From Zelonia costaricensis (Eukaryota; Euglenozoa; Kinetoplastea; Trypanosomatida; Trypanosomatidae), in NCBI GenBank assembly GCA_030849075.1, contig JASAOO010003342.1, forward strand, positions 1 through 44,144: a stretch of DNA of 44,144 bases, given 5' to 3'. Under the pieces are notes generated by a model that saw only the letters and a program-made list of their open reading frames with translations, was not told the DNA's origin and ran no database searches. The translations under genes and the position numbers were made by a program. How positions within the stretch are numbered: the first letter of the stretch is position 1; the number at the start of each line of letters is the position of its first letter. Shown in pieces: positions 19,059 through 28,800 of this stretch.

Positions 19059-20150
19059 TCACAGCTTTGAGGAAGAGCGCGCACTGCGAGAACCGCGGGC
19101 GTGGTGCAGCTTCATTTCCGCTCTTGCCGACTCGACGAAGCCGCTGTTCCGCACGTTCGCCTTCAGCGGCGCGATCGGCGTGTCGCGCCGCGACGGCAGC
19201 GTGCAGCCGAGGATATGCTGCCGCACGGCGGAGCGCTGGTTCATTGTCTCCATGAAGTCGTCGCAGCGGACGTAGTCGAGGTCGCGCCAGTGGTCCAGCT
19301 CTTTCGTCACGTCGCTGCCGAGCGGCACTTGCGCCACCGCGCGCAGCACCGGCAGCACATCGAGCAGCGCGCGGTCGTTCTCCAGGCGCGCCATCTCCTG
19401 TTGCCCCTGCTGGAGACACTGCACCATGGCAGCCTCCAACTCGCCCTTCTCCTCTTCCTCCTGGGCCCGTCGCAAGGCGAACATGTAGCGCTGCAGAATG
19501 CGGTCATCAGGGTCAAAGGCGTCGATGCGAACACCGTTGCGCGGAGTGAGCGGGAAGCTGCGCACATTGTCGTCCAGCATAACGACGCCGCTCATCTTGC
19601 GGCCGAGCATGGGCAAGAACTTCATGTAGCCCTGCTGCTCCAGTGTCTGGGTGCGCGAGAGGGCGTAGAAGTTGGTGTGCGTCGTGCTGCTGCCCGCCTT
19701 GTACACCTCCTTTGCCAGCTCCACGTGACTGTAAAAGGAGCGCGGGAGTTGCAGCACCTGCTGCTCGAGCGCGTCGAGTATGGCGCAGCAGTAGGAAGCC
19801 GTTCCAGCAGTCCAAAAGACAACCTCGAACAGTTGGTTCACCTCCTCCAGGAACTCCTTCACGTGAGGACGCAGCAGCACGTAGTAGTCGACGAGCGAGA
19901 CGCTCTGCAGGGCGGGCTCCTGCGACGCGTTCTGCGAGTCGTCGTGGCGATTCATGCCGTAGGTGTGCAGCAGGGTCTCATCGATGTCGAGCACGAGCGT
20001 GTGCTTCTTGCTGTTTGCCGGCAGCGGGTCGGGCAGGGGCAGCGGCCAGTGCGGCTGAAACTCTTGGCGAAGCCCAATGGCGACGATGGAGCGCAGGGAC
20101 TGCTGCGCCGACTGGGCGGCCTGCTGGCGCAAACGAGCAGTGGCCCGCAT
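19059..20150 (-). CDS. FCP1/SCP-like HAD-family protein phosphatase, 363 aa
   Basis: This belongs to the NLI-interacting/FCP1 homology family of HAD Ser/Thr phosphatases. The catalytic motif DIDET (Asp55, Asp57, Thr59) follows the strand TLVL. The next motifs are LLRPHVKEFLEE (92-103), VFWTAG with Thr114, YSHVELAKE (140-148), GYMKFLPMLGR with Lys177, and MLDDN with Asp193-Asp194. The family has substrates ranging from the RNA polymerase II C-terminal domain to mitochondrial TIM50; TIM50 proteins lack some catalytic residues, whereas all are kept here. Residues 1-40 are basic with few acidic residues and could be a mitochondrial targeting signal, so a TIM50-like location is possible. No BRCT domain follows, unlike FCP1. 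The C-terminal 140 residues are helical and unassigned. The open frame reaches a GTG at 20228; the first ATG, used here, is at 20150. Confidence 0.88.
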   Translation of the reverse strand: MRATARLRQQAAQSAQQSLRSIVAIGLRQEFQPHWPLPLPDPLPANSKKHTLVLDIDETLLHTYGMNRHDDSQNASQEPALQSVSLVDYYVLLRPHVKEFLEEVNQLFEVVFWTAGTASYCCAILDALEQQVLQLPRSFYSHVELAKEVYKAGSSTTHTNFYALSRTQTLEQQGYMKFLPMLGRKMSGVVMLDDNVRSFPLTPRNGVRIDAFDPDDRILQRYMFALRRAQEEEEKGELEAAMVQCLQQGQQEMARLENDRALLDVLPVLRAVAQVPLGSDVTKELDHWRDLDYVRCDDFMETMNQRSAVRQHILGCTLPSRRDTPIAPLKANVRNSGFVESARAEMKLHHARGSRSARSSSKL

Positions 20151-21042
20151 TCCGACAAGCTGGACGACGCACACGGGCGAAGCAGTTTGCGCCACGGCGA
20201 CAAGGTCCGCAGGATGCCCACGTGCCACTTGCTAGGGGACAACAGCGGGGGCTTGCAGTCAACCAGACGCGTCGACACAGAGGCAGCTGCGGGCAACGCT
20301 GTTACCCGTGTATGATGGGTGCTGTCACGTGCGCGAGGCGGGTGCCTTCGCGATTGCAGTGGAGGTGAATATGAGAGTAAGGCGTAGCGAGAGTGGTGGT
20401 GATGCCTGAGGTTGAGTCGAGGGGTATTTGTGAGTGCAGATGACAACGCGGTGGGGGGGGGGGGGAAGAGGTGAGGCGTTTGCGCGACTCTGTGTGAGCT
20501 GGAGAGTGGAGAGGCGTGACAGCCGCGATCGCGTTCTGGCCGATCGGAGTGCGTGATGGGGTAGGGAAACAACAACAGAAGACGCCGAAGGTGACAATGG
20601 GGGGGGGGGTGGGGGGGACCTGCAACAGCGAGCCGGAGACAGAGGAGTGAGTAAGACAACAAGAAAAAGAAACGCGGTGGCGCAGGCGAGAGGGCACCCG
20701 AGGGACGCCGTCAGACAACAAAAAAGGCGAACGCCTGAGAAGACGCGTCACTGGAACGTGTGGGAGAACAGCGGCTCTGCGGCGATCGTGCATCAACCAC
20801 CTCCTTCGGTCCACGCATCCCCGTGCGGGGATGCAGCCCGGCGAACACGCAGAGCGCAAGCAACAGCGGTGCGTTGCCATCTCCTTTTTCGCTTGGTGTC
20901 AAGAAGAGATGTAGCAGCAGCAGCAGAGTAGAGTGTTCAGAAACAAAACGTGGTTTAAAGTCGAAACGAAACGAAGGACGACGCCGCAGGCGGGGTTGAC
21001 GTCTCGCCTGTGCATCTCCCCTTTTCGGTGTTGTGGCGCGTA
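20151..21042. other. Intergenic, phosphatase leader and POLQ-like 3' flank
   Basis: Two G runs of nine or more bases occur at about 20453-20464 and 20599-20607, and a short CAG tract lies near 20911-20926. Open frames in this stretch are low complexity. No gene is supported. Confidence 0.6.
20232..20260 (-). promoter_or_regulatory. Candidate spliced-leader acceptor, phosphatase gene
   Basis: A C/T-rich stretch on the minus strand ends in CCCCTAG, placing the AG at 20233-20232, about 81 nt before the ATG. Confidence 0.35.
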
Positions 21043-24000
21043 TTACGTATCCGGACCGAGACCGAGGTCGTCCTCGACAGACCACTCACGCAGTTCGCCG
21101 AGGGAGGGGCCGAGCTTGACCGTCACGCAGAGCGGCACAAGCAGCTGCATGGCATGCGCCATGGCCGACGACAGCTGCGGCACGACCGTCGGCAGCACCT
21201 CCTTGCGCACCATGAACACCATTTCGTCGTGGATTTGCGACAGGAGACACACGTCGCTGCGCTCACGGAGCTGCAGCACCTCCTTCGCCACGGCCAGCAT
21301 CGACATCTTCATGATGTCCGCCGCGCTGCCCTGCACCACACTGTTGAAGGCCTGCCGCTCCGCGTACGAGCGCCGCGCCATCACGGTGCTGCGAATGTCC
21401 GGCAAATAGCGCAGGCGGCCGCTGAGGGTGCGCACGAACCCACTCGCGCGGCTCTCCTCGACGACGCGGCGGTGGTAGGTGTCGATGCCGGGAAACGCAT
21501 TTGTCAGCAGCGACGTGATGTGCAGCGCGCGCTCCACCGTGACGCCCATGTGCGCCGCTAGTGTCTTGGGGCCGGCGCCGTAGAGGACACCGAAGACGAC
21601 GCGCTTGGCAAGGCTGCGCTCCTCGGACGACACAGGCTTCTTCTTGAACACCTCCTCCGCGATCGCGCGGTGTATGTCGGCAGACGTCGTCAGCGCCTTC
21701 ACGAGGGCCGCGTCGCCGCACAGGTGGGCCAGAACGCGGAGCTCGATCTGCTGGTAGTCGATCGACACCAGCACACACCCCGGGGCCGCGACAAAGCAGC
21801 GGCGAAACCCCAGCAGGTCCTCCTCCCCGTCTCCCTCCTCCGCTCCGTCGCCGGCGGGGTCGGTGACGGCTGCTGCGGGTGCGGGTGCGGCCGTGGCCGC
21901 CGTCAAGCTGTTGCGCGGCAAGTTCTGTAGGTTGGGCTCCACGCACGAGAGCCGGCCCGTGTCGGTGCCTTCCTGGAGAAAGTTGGCGTGCAGTGTGGCA
22001 TAGCCGGTGTGCGGCAGCATATCGACACCAGGCATAGTACGACTTGCCTCCGCGTCCGCGCCGTCGCTGCCGCCGTGTCGCGGCGGCCCTCGCGGGGCTG
22101 TGTTGCTGTTGCTGTTGCTGGTGCTCCGGCTCCGCGGCGCCAGCCAGCGGTCCACGAAGGGGCTGTCATCGTCGCCGTCATGGTTCACATCCACCGTCTC
22201 TCCCAGCACCGCACACGGCGGCGGCGTTGTCGGCGCGGCACCTTCAACCTTCTGCAATTCTGCTTCGCCGTCTGTTGCGCAGGGCCCCGCTCCGCTGCGC
22301 ACCACGGCGTAGCCCATCATGCCCTCGACGTAGGTCTGCATCAGCTTCGACGCCTTGCGGTACCGCAGCAGGCACGCAGGGAACTCGTGGTGCTGCGCCA
22401 GCGCGCGCAGCGTGTCCTCGGCGGTGGAGAGCCGCCCACCCTTGGTGATCGTGAGTCCCGTGGCACCGGCCGCCTCGCCGCTGCCCGGCTTCAAGAGAAA
22501 CCTGCCAAGCTGCAAGACCTCGTAGAGCGCCTTGCGACACTGGTCGTGGCTCTGGATGTTGAAGTCGTCGCCCAGCTCCGGGACAAGCTCAGCGGCAAGG
22601 CGGCGCTGACGCGCCATCTCTGCTTCGCAGCTCGCCTGGTAGCGGTGCACCTCGTGCAAGTCGACACCCATGCCGTTGTACTTCAGCAGCGCCAGCAGCA
22701 GGGCAATGCGCTTCTCCTGGCGCAGGAAGGCCTGCAGGAGCCCTTTGCTGCCCAGCAGCCCGTACAGGCTGCGGTACACCGTGGCGAGGTAGTACACCTG
22801 CTGGGCGAGCTGCCGCTGCGCCGGCGTCAGGGGCGGCGGCGGCGTGGCGTCTGCGCTGGCGGCCGCGAAGGAGGCACCGGTGCCGTCCACGGGGCTCTGC
22901 ACCGAGCCGCGCGAGAAGCACTCCGCGCCGCTCATCACCTCCAGCTGCACTGTTGGCGGCGCCCTGCCACTGCACACCTGCAGCAGCAGCTGTTCGTAGT
23001 CGTACAGGACGCCCGCGTCCGCCTCAGCCAACGCGTCCCCACCGCCGCGCAGGCTGGGCTGCTCGCGTGACGCGGCTGTCGCGGCGGCCACGACATGCAG
23101 CTGCGCCATCCAAGCCATCACCCGCACGTCGGTGATGCAGTGCGACCACAGCGTGCCCTTGCAGTGGGCAAGCAGCGCGACGAGGAGCACCTGCGCGTTG
23201 AAGGTGATCAGCTCCACCCCGGGCAGCTCCGCGAGGACGCGGCACAGGAACGCCAGCCCAACGGTCTGTGCCGGTAGGGCGTAGACCTCGTCCTTCCACC
23301 GCACCACCACGAGCTCGACGTGCTGGTGGCTGCGCGTCGGGTCTGCAGATGTAAAGCACGACGATGCGCGCCGCTTGCCCGTCTTGGCGGCGCTGCCGTG
23401 GTGGGTGAAGTTAGTGCGACACTCGACCCCGGTCAAGACGAGCGCGGCGGCGGCGGCGTTGGCGGGGCGGCCGGTGAGGGCGGAGAGGCCGACGAAGAGC
23501 GGTGGGGCCTGGATGCGGTCGGGGTCGTGCAGGGCGCGGCGCACGTCGTGGAAGAGCGCGTCGGAGGAGGTTTGGAGGTACCCGAGCGGCACGGAGACCG
23601 TGGCGGCCGCCGTGGGACCTGCCGGTAGCCCGGCCAGCGCCGCCGCCGCCCCGCCGCTGGGTGAGCCGGCGGTGAGGGAGAAGAGGGTGCGTGGGGCCGG
23701 CGTCGCGTACTGCGACGGGCCCACCGCGCCGGGCATGATGGCCGCCACCGCCGGTCGCCCGGTCGCGCCGTCACGGGCTCTTGGCCTCCGCTTGCCGGTC
23801 CCACGACCCTCGTTCTTCTTCTCGTCGTCACCGTCGTCGTCCGCCGGGCCGGGCCCTGTCGCTGCTCGCCCGCGCTTGCGTCTTGTCGCTTTGGCTCGTC
23901 CACCGCTGCCGGAGGCGCTGCGCCTGGCGGCGTCGGCGGTGGTGGCCTCGTCCCCGCTGGTCTCGCCCTCGCCGGCCCTGCCCTCGTCTTCGCCGTCAGG

Positions 24001-24819
24001 GCCCGCCGCCTTTGCCTTCTTCTGTGCCTGGCCCTTCTTGCCGCCCCACCGCTTCGCCCCCCATGTCGCCGGCGGCGACGACGCGCTGCCGCCGCCGGCG
24101 GACTTCGGGGGGCCGCACCGCAGCTCCTCGGCACTGTGCTGCACCTTCTCCGAGAGCTTCGCCAGCTCGAGCTGCAGCCGGCGGGAGGCGTCCGCGGCGG
24201 CATCGCCACGGGCCAGCTCCTCCTCTGCCTCGCGGCAGGGGTGCGGTGCCGCAGGCAGGGGACTGTGCGCGGCCGGCACCGCGGCGGCGATGTGCGGCGC
24301 CGATCTGCGCGACGCTTGCGGCCGCTGATGGGGCACAGGGCTGCGACTGAGCACTGCCGGCGCGGGTTCGTTGTCCTCGTCGCTCAACACGACCACCGCC
24401 GCCGCTGGAGTGCCTGCGCGGCGCGTGCACCTCTGTTGTGCATTTGCAGGCGCCGCGTTGTCGAGGCGGCGCTGGTCTGGTGCCTGCCGCGGCTGACCCT
24501 CTCGAGAAGCCCATGGGGGTCGCACTGTGGTGACCAGCGTGGCAGCGGATGAAGGCGCTGAGGGTGGTCTCGGTGGAGGCGCCTCCACCTGCAGGCCAAA
24601 CTGCTGCCACTTGCGCAGGTTGCGTGCGGTCTCTTCACTGTCCAGCGGGCGGAGGAGCAGACTTGGAGCCGGTTGTGCGCCGCTGCTGGCTGAGTCATGA
24701 GAGGCCGCTGCTAGTGGCCTTGTGCTGGCGATAGCCGAGCTCGTAGCGAGGTGTGTCATGGGCACCATTCGAAAGGCGTGGTGGGCGCCGCCACTAGGTC
24801 CGCTGCGGAACGGGTCCAT
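21043..24819 (-). CDS. POLQ: DNA polymerase theta-like family A polymerase (no helicase), 1258 aa
   Basis: The C-terminal half is a family A polymerase domain. TGRLS and EPNLQNLPR precede motif A, DYQQIELRVLAHL (Asp1021). Motif B is RSLAKRVVFGVLYG (Arg1068, Lys1072, Phe1076, Tyr1080), and motif C is QIHDEM (Asp1198, Glu1199). All polymerase residues are intact. A segment around residues 450-580 (ELVVVRWKDEVYALP, then LITFNAQVLLVALL) looks like a 3'-5' exonuclease fold without its acidic motifs, as in POLQ. Insertions lie between the thumb segment KLMQTYVEGM and the TGRLS motif (about 90 residues) and between LQNLPR and motif A (about 35), reminiscent of POLQ inserts. Residues 1-400 are low-complexity, with Lys/Arg clusters. 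No helicase is attached. Such a polymerase-only theta protein has been described in Leishmania and linked to oxidative-damage tolerance. The alternative is a mitochondrial PolI-like enzyme. The frame begins at a TTG (24837); the first ATG is 24819. Confidence 0.88.
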   Translation of the reverse strand: MDPFRSGPSGGAHHAFRMVPMTHLATSSAIASTRPLAAASHDSASSGAQPAPSLLLRPLDSEETARNLRKWQQFGLQVEAPPPRPPSAPSSAATLVTTVRPPWASREGQPRQAPDQRRLDNAAPANAQQRCTRRAGTPAAAVVVLSDEDNEPAPAVLSRSPVPHQRPQASRRSAPHIAAAVPAAHSPLPAAPHPCREAEEELARGDAAADASRRLQLELAKLSEKVQHSAEELRCGPPKSAGGGSASSPPATWGAKRWGGKKGQAQKKAKAAGPDGEDEGRAGEGETSGDEATTADAARRSASGSGGRAKATRRKRGRAATGPGPADDDGDDEKKNEGRGTGKRRPRARDGATGRPAVAAIMPGAVGPSQYATPAPRTLFSLTAGSPSGGAAAALAGLPAGPTAAATVSVPLGYLQTSSDALFHDVRRALHDPDRIQAPPLFVGLSALTGRPANAAAAALVLTGVECRTNFTHHGSAAKTGKRRASSCFTSADPTRSHQHVELVVVRWKDEVYALPAQTVGLAFLCRVLAELPGVELITFNAQVLLVALLAHCKGTLWSHCITDVRVMAWMAQLHVVAAATAASREQPSLRGGGDALAEADAGVLYDYEQLLLQVCSGRAPPTVQLEVMSGAECFSRGSVQSPVDGTGASFAAASADATPPPPLTPAQRQLAQQVYYLATVYRSLYGLLGSKGLLQAFLRQEKRIALLLALLKYNGMGVDLHEVHRYQASCEAEMARQRRLAAELVPELGDDFNIQSHDQCRKALYEVLQLGRFLLKPGSGEAAGATGLTITKGGRLSTAEDTLRALAQHHEFPACLLRYRKASKLMQTYVEGMMGYAVVRSGAGPCATDGEAELQKVEGAAPTTPPPCAVLGETVDVNHDGDDDSPFVDRWLAPRSRSTSNSNSNTAPRGPPRHGGSDGADAEASRTMPGVDMLPHTGYATLHANFLQEGTDTGRLSCVEPNLQNLPRNSLTAATAAPAPAAAVTDPAGDGAEEGDGEEDLLGFRRCFVAAPGCVLVSIDYQQIELRVLAHLCGDAALVKALTTSADIHRAIAEEVFKKKPVSSEERSLAKRVVFGVLYGAGPKTLAAHMGVTVERALHITSLLTNAFPGIDTYHRRVVEESRASGFVRTLSGRLRYLPDIRSTVMARRSYAERQAFNSVVQGSAADIMKMSMLAVAKEVLQLRERSDVCLLSQIHDEMVFMVRKEVLPTVVPQLSSAMAHAMQLLVPLCVTVKLGPSLGELREWSVEDDLGLGPDT

Positions 24820-24871
24820 GATGCGTGTCTGGGACAAGTCGTGTGCACGTGTGGATGCTGTTGTAGACCTC

Positions 24872-24876
24872 TGTGT

Positions 24877-24909
<33 letters not shown>

Positions 24910-24910
24910 G
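24872..24910. repeat. GT/CA microsatellite upstream of POLQ-like gene
   Basis: About 19 GT units with one AT interruption at 24881-24882 on the plus strand. In the transcript direction it reads (CA)n and ends about 53 nt before the ATG, so it probably falls within the mRNA leader. Confidence 0.9.
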
Positions 24911-24944
24911 AGAAGCAGTGCACGCGTACCGCTTCTCTCCTCTT

Positions 24945-25035
24945 CTGTAAGCGCGGCACGGAGGCGGGTGGTTGCGGGGAAGCGAAAGGAGTAGTGGACA
25001 GGCGGAGGGGGGGGGAGGGGAGGAAGTGGGGAGAG
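24945..25035 (-). promoter_or_regulatory. Candidate spliced-leader acceptor, POLQ-like gene
   Basis: A long pyrimidine tract on the minus strand (about 25035-24965) leads to CTTACAG, with the AG at 24946-24945. This would give a leader of about 125 nt that includes the CA repeat. Confidence 0.45.
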
Positions 25036-25730
25036 GGTGCGCGTTGGAAGGCATACCAGGCGGTGTGGCGTGGCAGCCAGCGTATCGCTTCACGCGACGC
25101 ACGAAACCTGTCAACTCAGTGTGAGTGTCCAGGGGACGCCGCCGCATTCCCCTGCAACGACTTCGATGCACGGTTGCACATGCAGACCTTGTGGCGGCGG
25201 CGTTGTATCAGCAGTAGCGCACGGGAGACAAGTTCGCGAAGCGGAGGATGGGAGGCGAGGTGCGTACGCGCACGTCGCTGTCAGCCGGGGACCAACCCCA
25301 TACACTTGCACGGTCAGAGAAAAGAAGCAGAGAAGACCACGGAAGAGAAGGAGAGTGCACGAGCGGAGGATGATGACGGGTGCACCGGGGGGAGGGGGGA
25401 GGGGGGATAGGACGGGATAGCACACGAAAACGAAGCGGGGGAGAGGGAGCACAACGTGACGAATAACGAGAGGTGGAGGGGGGAGGCGGATAGGGCGACA
25501 ACGCAGCAAGACGACGTAAACCTCAAGCAAGCGGGAAGACGGTGCAAACACAGGGGGACGACGAATGCAGCCGAGGGACATCACAGAAATGTGGTGAGGA
25601 GAGGTTTGAGGAAGGGGGGGGGAAGGGGGATGGTGGCTGAATGAGAAAGAAGGCGAGCAAAGGCAAAGTCTGCGGTGGGGAGTACCACGGCAAGAGACGG
25701 ATATCGCAAGCAGCGAGTGCAGGATAGAGA

Positions 25731-25769
25731 AACAAAAAAAAAACAACAAAAAAAACAACAACAACAGAA
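25731..25769. repeat. A-rich tract (U-rich in the PIEZO 3' untranslated region)
   Basis: A and AAC repeats, about 85% A on the plus strand. It starts about 70 nt past the PIEZO stop codon, so in the transcript it is a U-rich stretch. It could equally be part of a pyrimidine tract used for processing. Confidence 0.8.
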
Positions 25770-25836
25770 GAGAATAAGCGCAACCGTGAGACAATTTCCG
25801 GCGTGCCTCAAACATGGACGCCACGCCACGTCAAGG

Positions 25837-28800
25837 TCAAGCACCGGGCAGCGTGAAAGGCCGCCTTGTTGCGTCGTACAGAGCATCCCGGTAAAGGCCG
25901 CCATCGTAGTCGTCCACGCGGCGGCCACCGAGACGCAGCAGCCGCTCCGGCGAGCGCAGCAGGTCGAGCAGCTCGAGGAAGAGGAGCTGCTCAAGGAAGA
26001 GGTCGCCTGTCTGCCCGTTATTGGCCGAGGAGCGGGCGAGGTAGAGGTAGCGCATCAGCTCGGCCACCGGCTCGGGGTTCGCCAGCTGCAGGAGCACGAC
26101 CCGGTGTGCGTCCCCGGAAAAGTAGTTGCGAATGTAGCTGCCCATGACGAGCACGAAGCTCGTGTAGAGGGCGATGATGCCGACGTCGGGGATTAGCGAG
26201 AAACTGCTCTGCAGCGTCGCCACGTCACTCGAGGCAACAACAAACAGAAAATGGCTCTCGCGCGCGCTGCCCAGACTCGCAGCACCCGCAGCCGTGCCCG
26301 TCGCGTCACTGCCGTCACCCACGGCGCACGTCACACAGCTGTAACCCTGGTAGCGGCCAACGCGATGCAGCGTCAGGGTGCACTGCGCCGCCGGCGTGCC
26401 AGCGGCCGACATGGGCGTCAGCCCCGTGCTGGCGCTCAGCACGTACGGCGTGTACAGCCCCGGGAGCGGTACCGTGAAGGGACTCAGCGACGTCGGCGTC
26501 GGGGCCGCATCAGCAGCACGCCACGCGCGCAGACCGTCCAGCAGCTGGGCCTGCGACGCTACTGGCAGCGTGTACGACGTCTCCGGTGTCACCGTCAGCA
26601 TCATCGCTTCGCTGGCACGGCTGCGTGTGACGCGAGCGCGCAGCAGCACCTGCAACCCACCGCCGCCTCCGCCTCGGCTGATCAGCGCATCGACGGCGGC
26701 AGGAGTGTAGGACCACATCCGGCTGCTGCACTCCGCCATCTGGGCGGTCTGCCACGTGTCCGTCACCGAGGCGTAGCGTAGCAGGTCTTCGGGACTCATC
26801 TTGGCCCCGCTGAATGTGACGGCTGCGGCTTTGTAGAAGTTGGACGACGCCAGGGTGGCATCGGCGCTGAAGAGTGGCTCGGTGGACAGCCCAGCCACGG
26901 CGATGTCGGTCGACCACGCCGTCACGCGACTTGCTCGCACCTGTGGGCCGAAGGTGGAGTACCAGAACAGCGGAAAGAAGAGCACGAAGAGAATCACGGC
27001 GAAGGCGAGCACCCCTTGGTAGAGGCGCACGACGTAGGGGAAGCGGCGGCCCTTGTTACGGCTCGTGTGGTGCAGGTCGTGCATGTCCACGTAGCGGCGG
27101 TACACGGTGTGGTGAATGTCCTCAAGCAGCATCCAGTGCTGCACCTTCAGCGTGGTCGCGCTGAAGGACCAGTCCAGCAGCACCCGCAGCTCGAGCAGAA
27201 ACGGCACGGAGCGGAAGGCGATGTAGCCGAGCCAGTGCAGCAGGTCCGTGCGAATGGTGAAGGGGTCGTGCAGGCGGTGCACCGCGTAGCCGTGCCGCAG
27301 CTGCAGGGCACCGCACCAGAGCGACGCGAGCTTCGCTGTGAGCAGCAGTGAGACGGACGCCGTCATGGCCACCGACGACGCGGCAGGGCTGGCGGCGCCG
27401 CTCTCGACCTCCACGCCGTCGCCGCGGCTCTCCTGCCCCCCGCGCCAGACGAGGTACAGAACGTGGTACGTAGCTGTCAGCAGGCAGTGCAGCGCGTACT
27501 TGGCGACGCGGGCCTGCAGCACGTAGAGCACGCGCTCGACAAACATGAGCACGACAAGCCCCAGCGCGGTCGCCACGAAGATGCCGGGCAGCCGGTTGTG
27601 CTGCACGGCGTAGACCAGGTTGTCCCCGGAGGCGGCGGTGTCGTTGGGGACAATGGCGTAGTACGCCCACCCAAAGAGGCCCAGCGAGACGGCGTCGAAG
27701 AGGAGCTGCGCGGCGTAGAAGTCGGCGCCGGCGCCGCGGCGGTGGCCGTTGCAGCGTCGCACAAACGCCTCGCACGACGACAGCCACGCGCCAACGGCGA
27801 CGCGATGGCGCGGCGAGGGCGCCGTATGCGACGAGGCCGCAGAGCCGGACGTTGAGTCGAGGAGGCCGGGCAGCTGGGCAACCGCGGGTGTTGAGGTCGC
27901 CGCGGTCGCTGTCGACGGCGTGGCCACCGGCGCAGCGACGCTGCGATCGTCATGTGCGTCGCCGCTCCCCAGCGACAGCAGGCGCACGTCTGCGTAGACG
28001 GCCAGCCACTGGAAAACGAGAGCAGCGAGCACGGCCCCGGACAGGGAAATGTCAGCCCAGATATCCCGGTACGCGATAGACCCGCGCGGCCCCACCGGCG
28101 CAGACCACGCTGCATCTGCCATGTCGACGCGGAGTAGCAGGAGGTCGATCCACCAGCACGCCTGCTGCGCGGAGGCGAACGGCACCGTTGCGACATAGAC
28201 ACGCGCCGTCACCTTGCCCAGTAGCGCAAGTGCCGCGAAGACGACTTGGAGCCGCCAGTACGTGGCTCGCGGCCAGGGCCGCCGCTCAAGTGCGTAGACG
28301 AGACTTGCAGCGGACGGCAACAGGTTCGCCACGGTGCCCGAGACGGCAAAGTGAACGAGCGTCAGCAGGGCGCAAAAGTGAGCCCAGTGCTGCCGCGCGA
28401 AGAGAGCAAGCAGCCGACGGAACGGAATTGCCGGTGCGGTGCTCGGCTCTGACGCCGCTGCGGCGACTGCTACGTTGTGGGCGCCAGCAGCGCCGCGTCC
28501 CTCGCCCGGCACCCTGTCCTCTTCCATCAGCACAGTGTGATGCTGCAGCCACGCGCGGAGGCGCTGTGCGAGCCTTCCGGCGAGCGACCCCACGGCACGG
28601 CGCAGGCGCTCGCACGTGCGACGCGGCGCCTTGCGTTCACCGCCGGGCACATCCACTGCCGCGGGGCCGGCGTCCGCCGCTGATGCAGTGGGCACCGCAC
28701 CCGCATCCACCTCGTCCGGCTTCGCGCTGGCTGCCACACTGGCCGCGCCGTGCCAGAGGGTCTCCCACGACGCCGCGGCCTCCTTCAACGTCCGGGGCGA

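Larger units (their letters stand above)
24820..25836. other. Intergenic, POLQ-like leader and PIEZO 3' flank
   Basis: It contains a GT microsatellite (24872-24910), a long purine-rich stretch on the plus strand (about 24965-25035), several G runs, and an A-rich tract (25731-25769). Frames through it encode Ser/Pro/Cys-rich low-complexity sequence. No gene. Confidence 0.6.

Noticed and set aside
20151..20228. 26-residue extension of the FCP1-like phosphatase
   Set aside because: It starts at GTG, which is not expected as a start codon in a nuclear eukaryotic gene.
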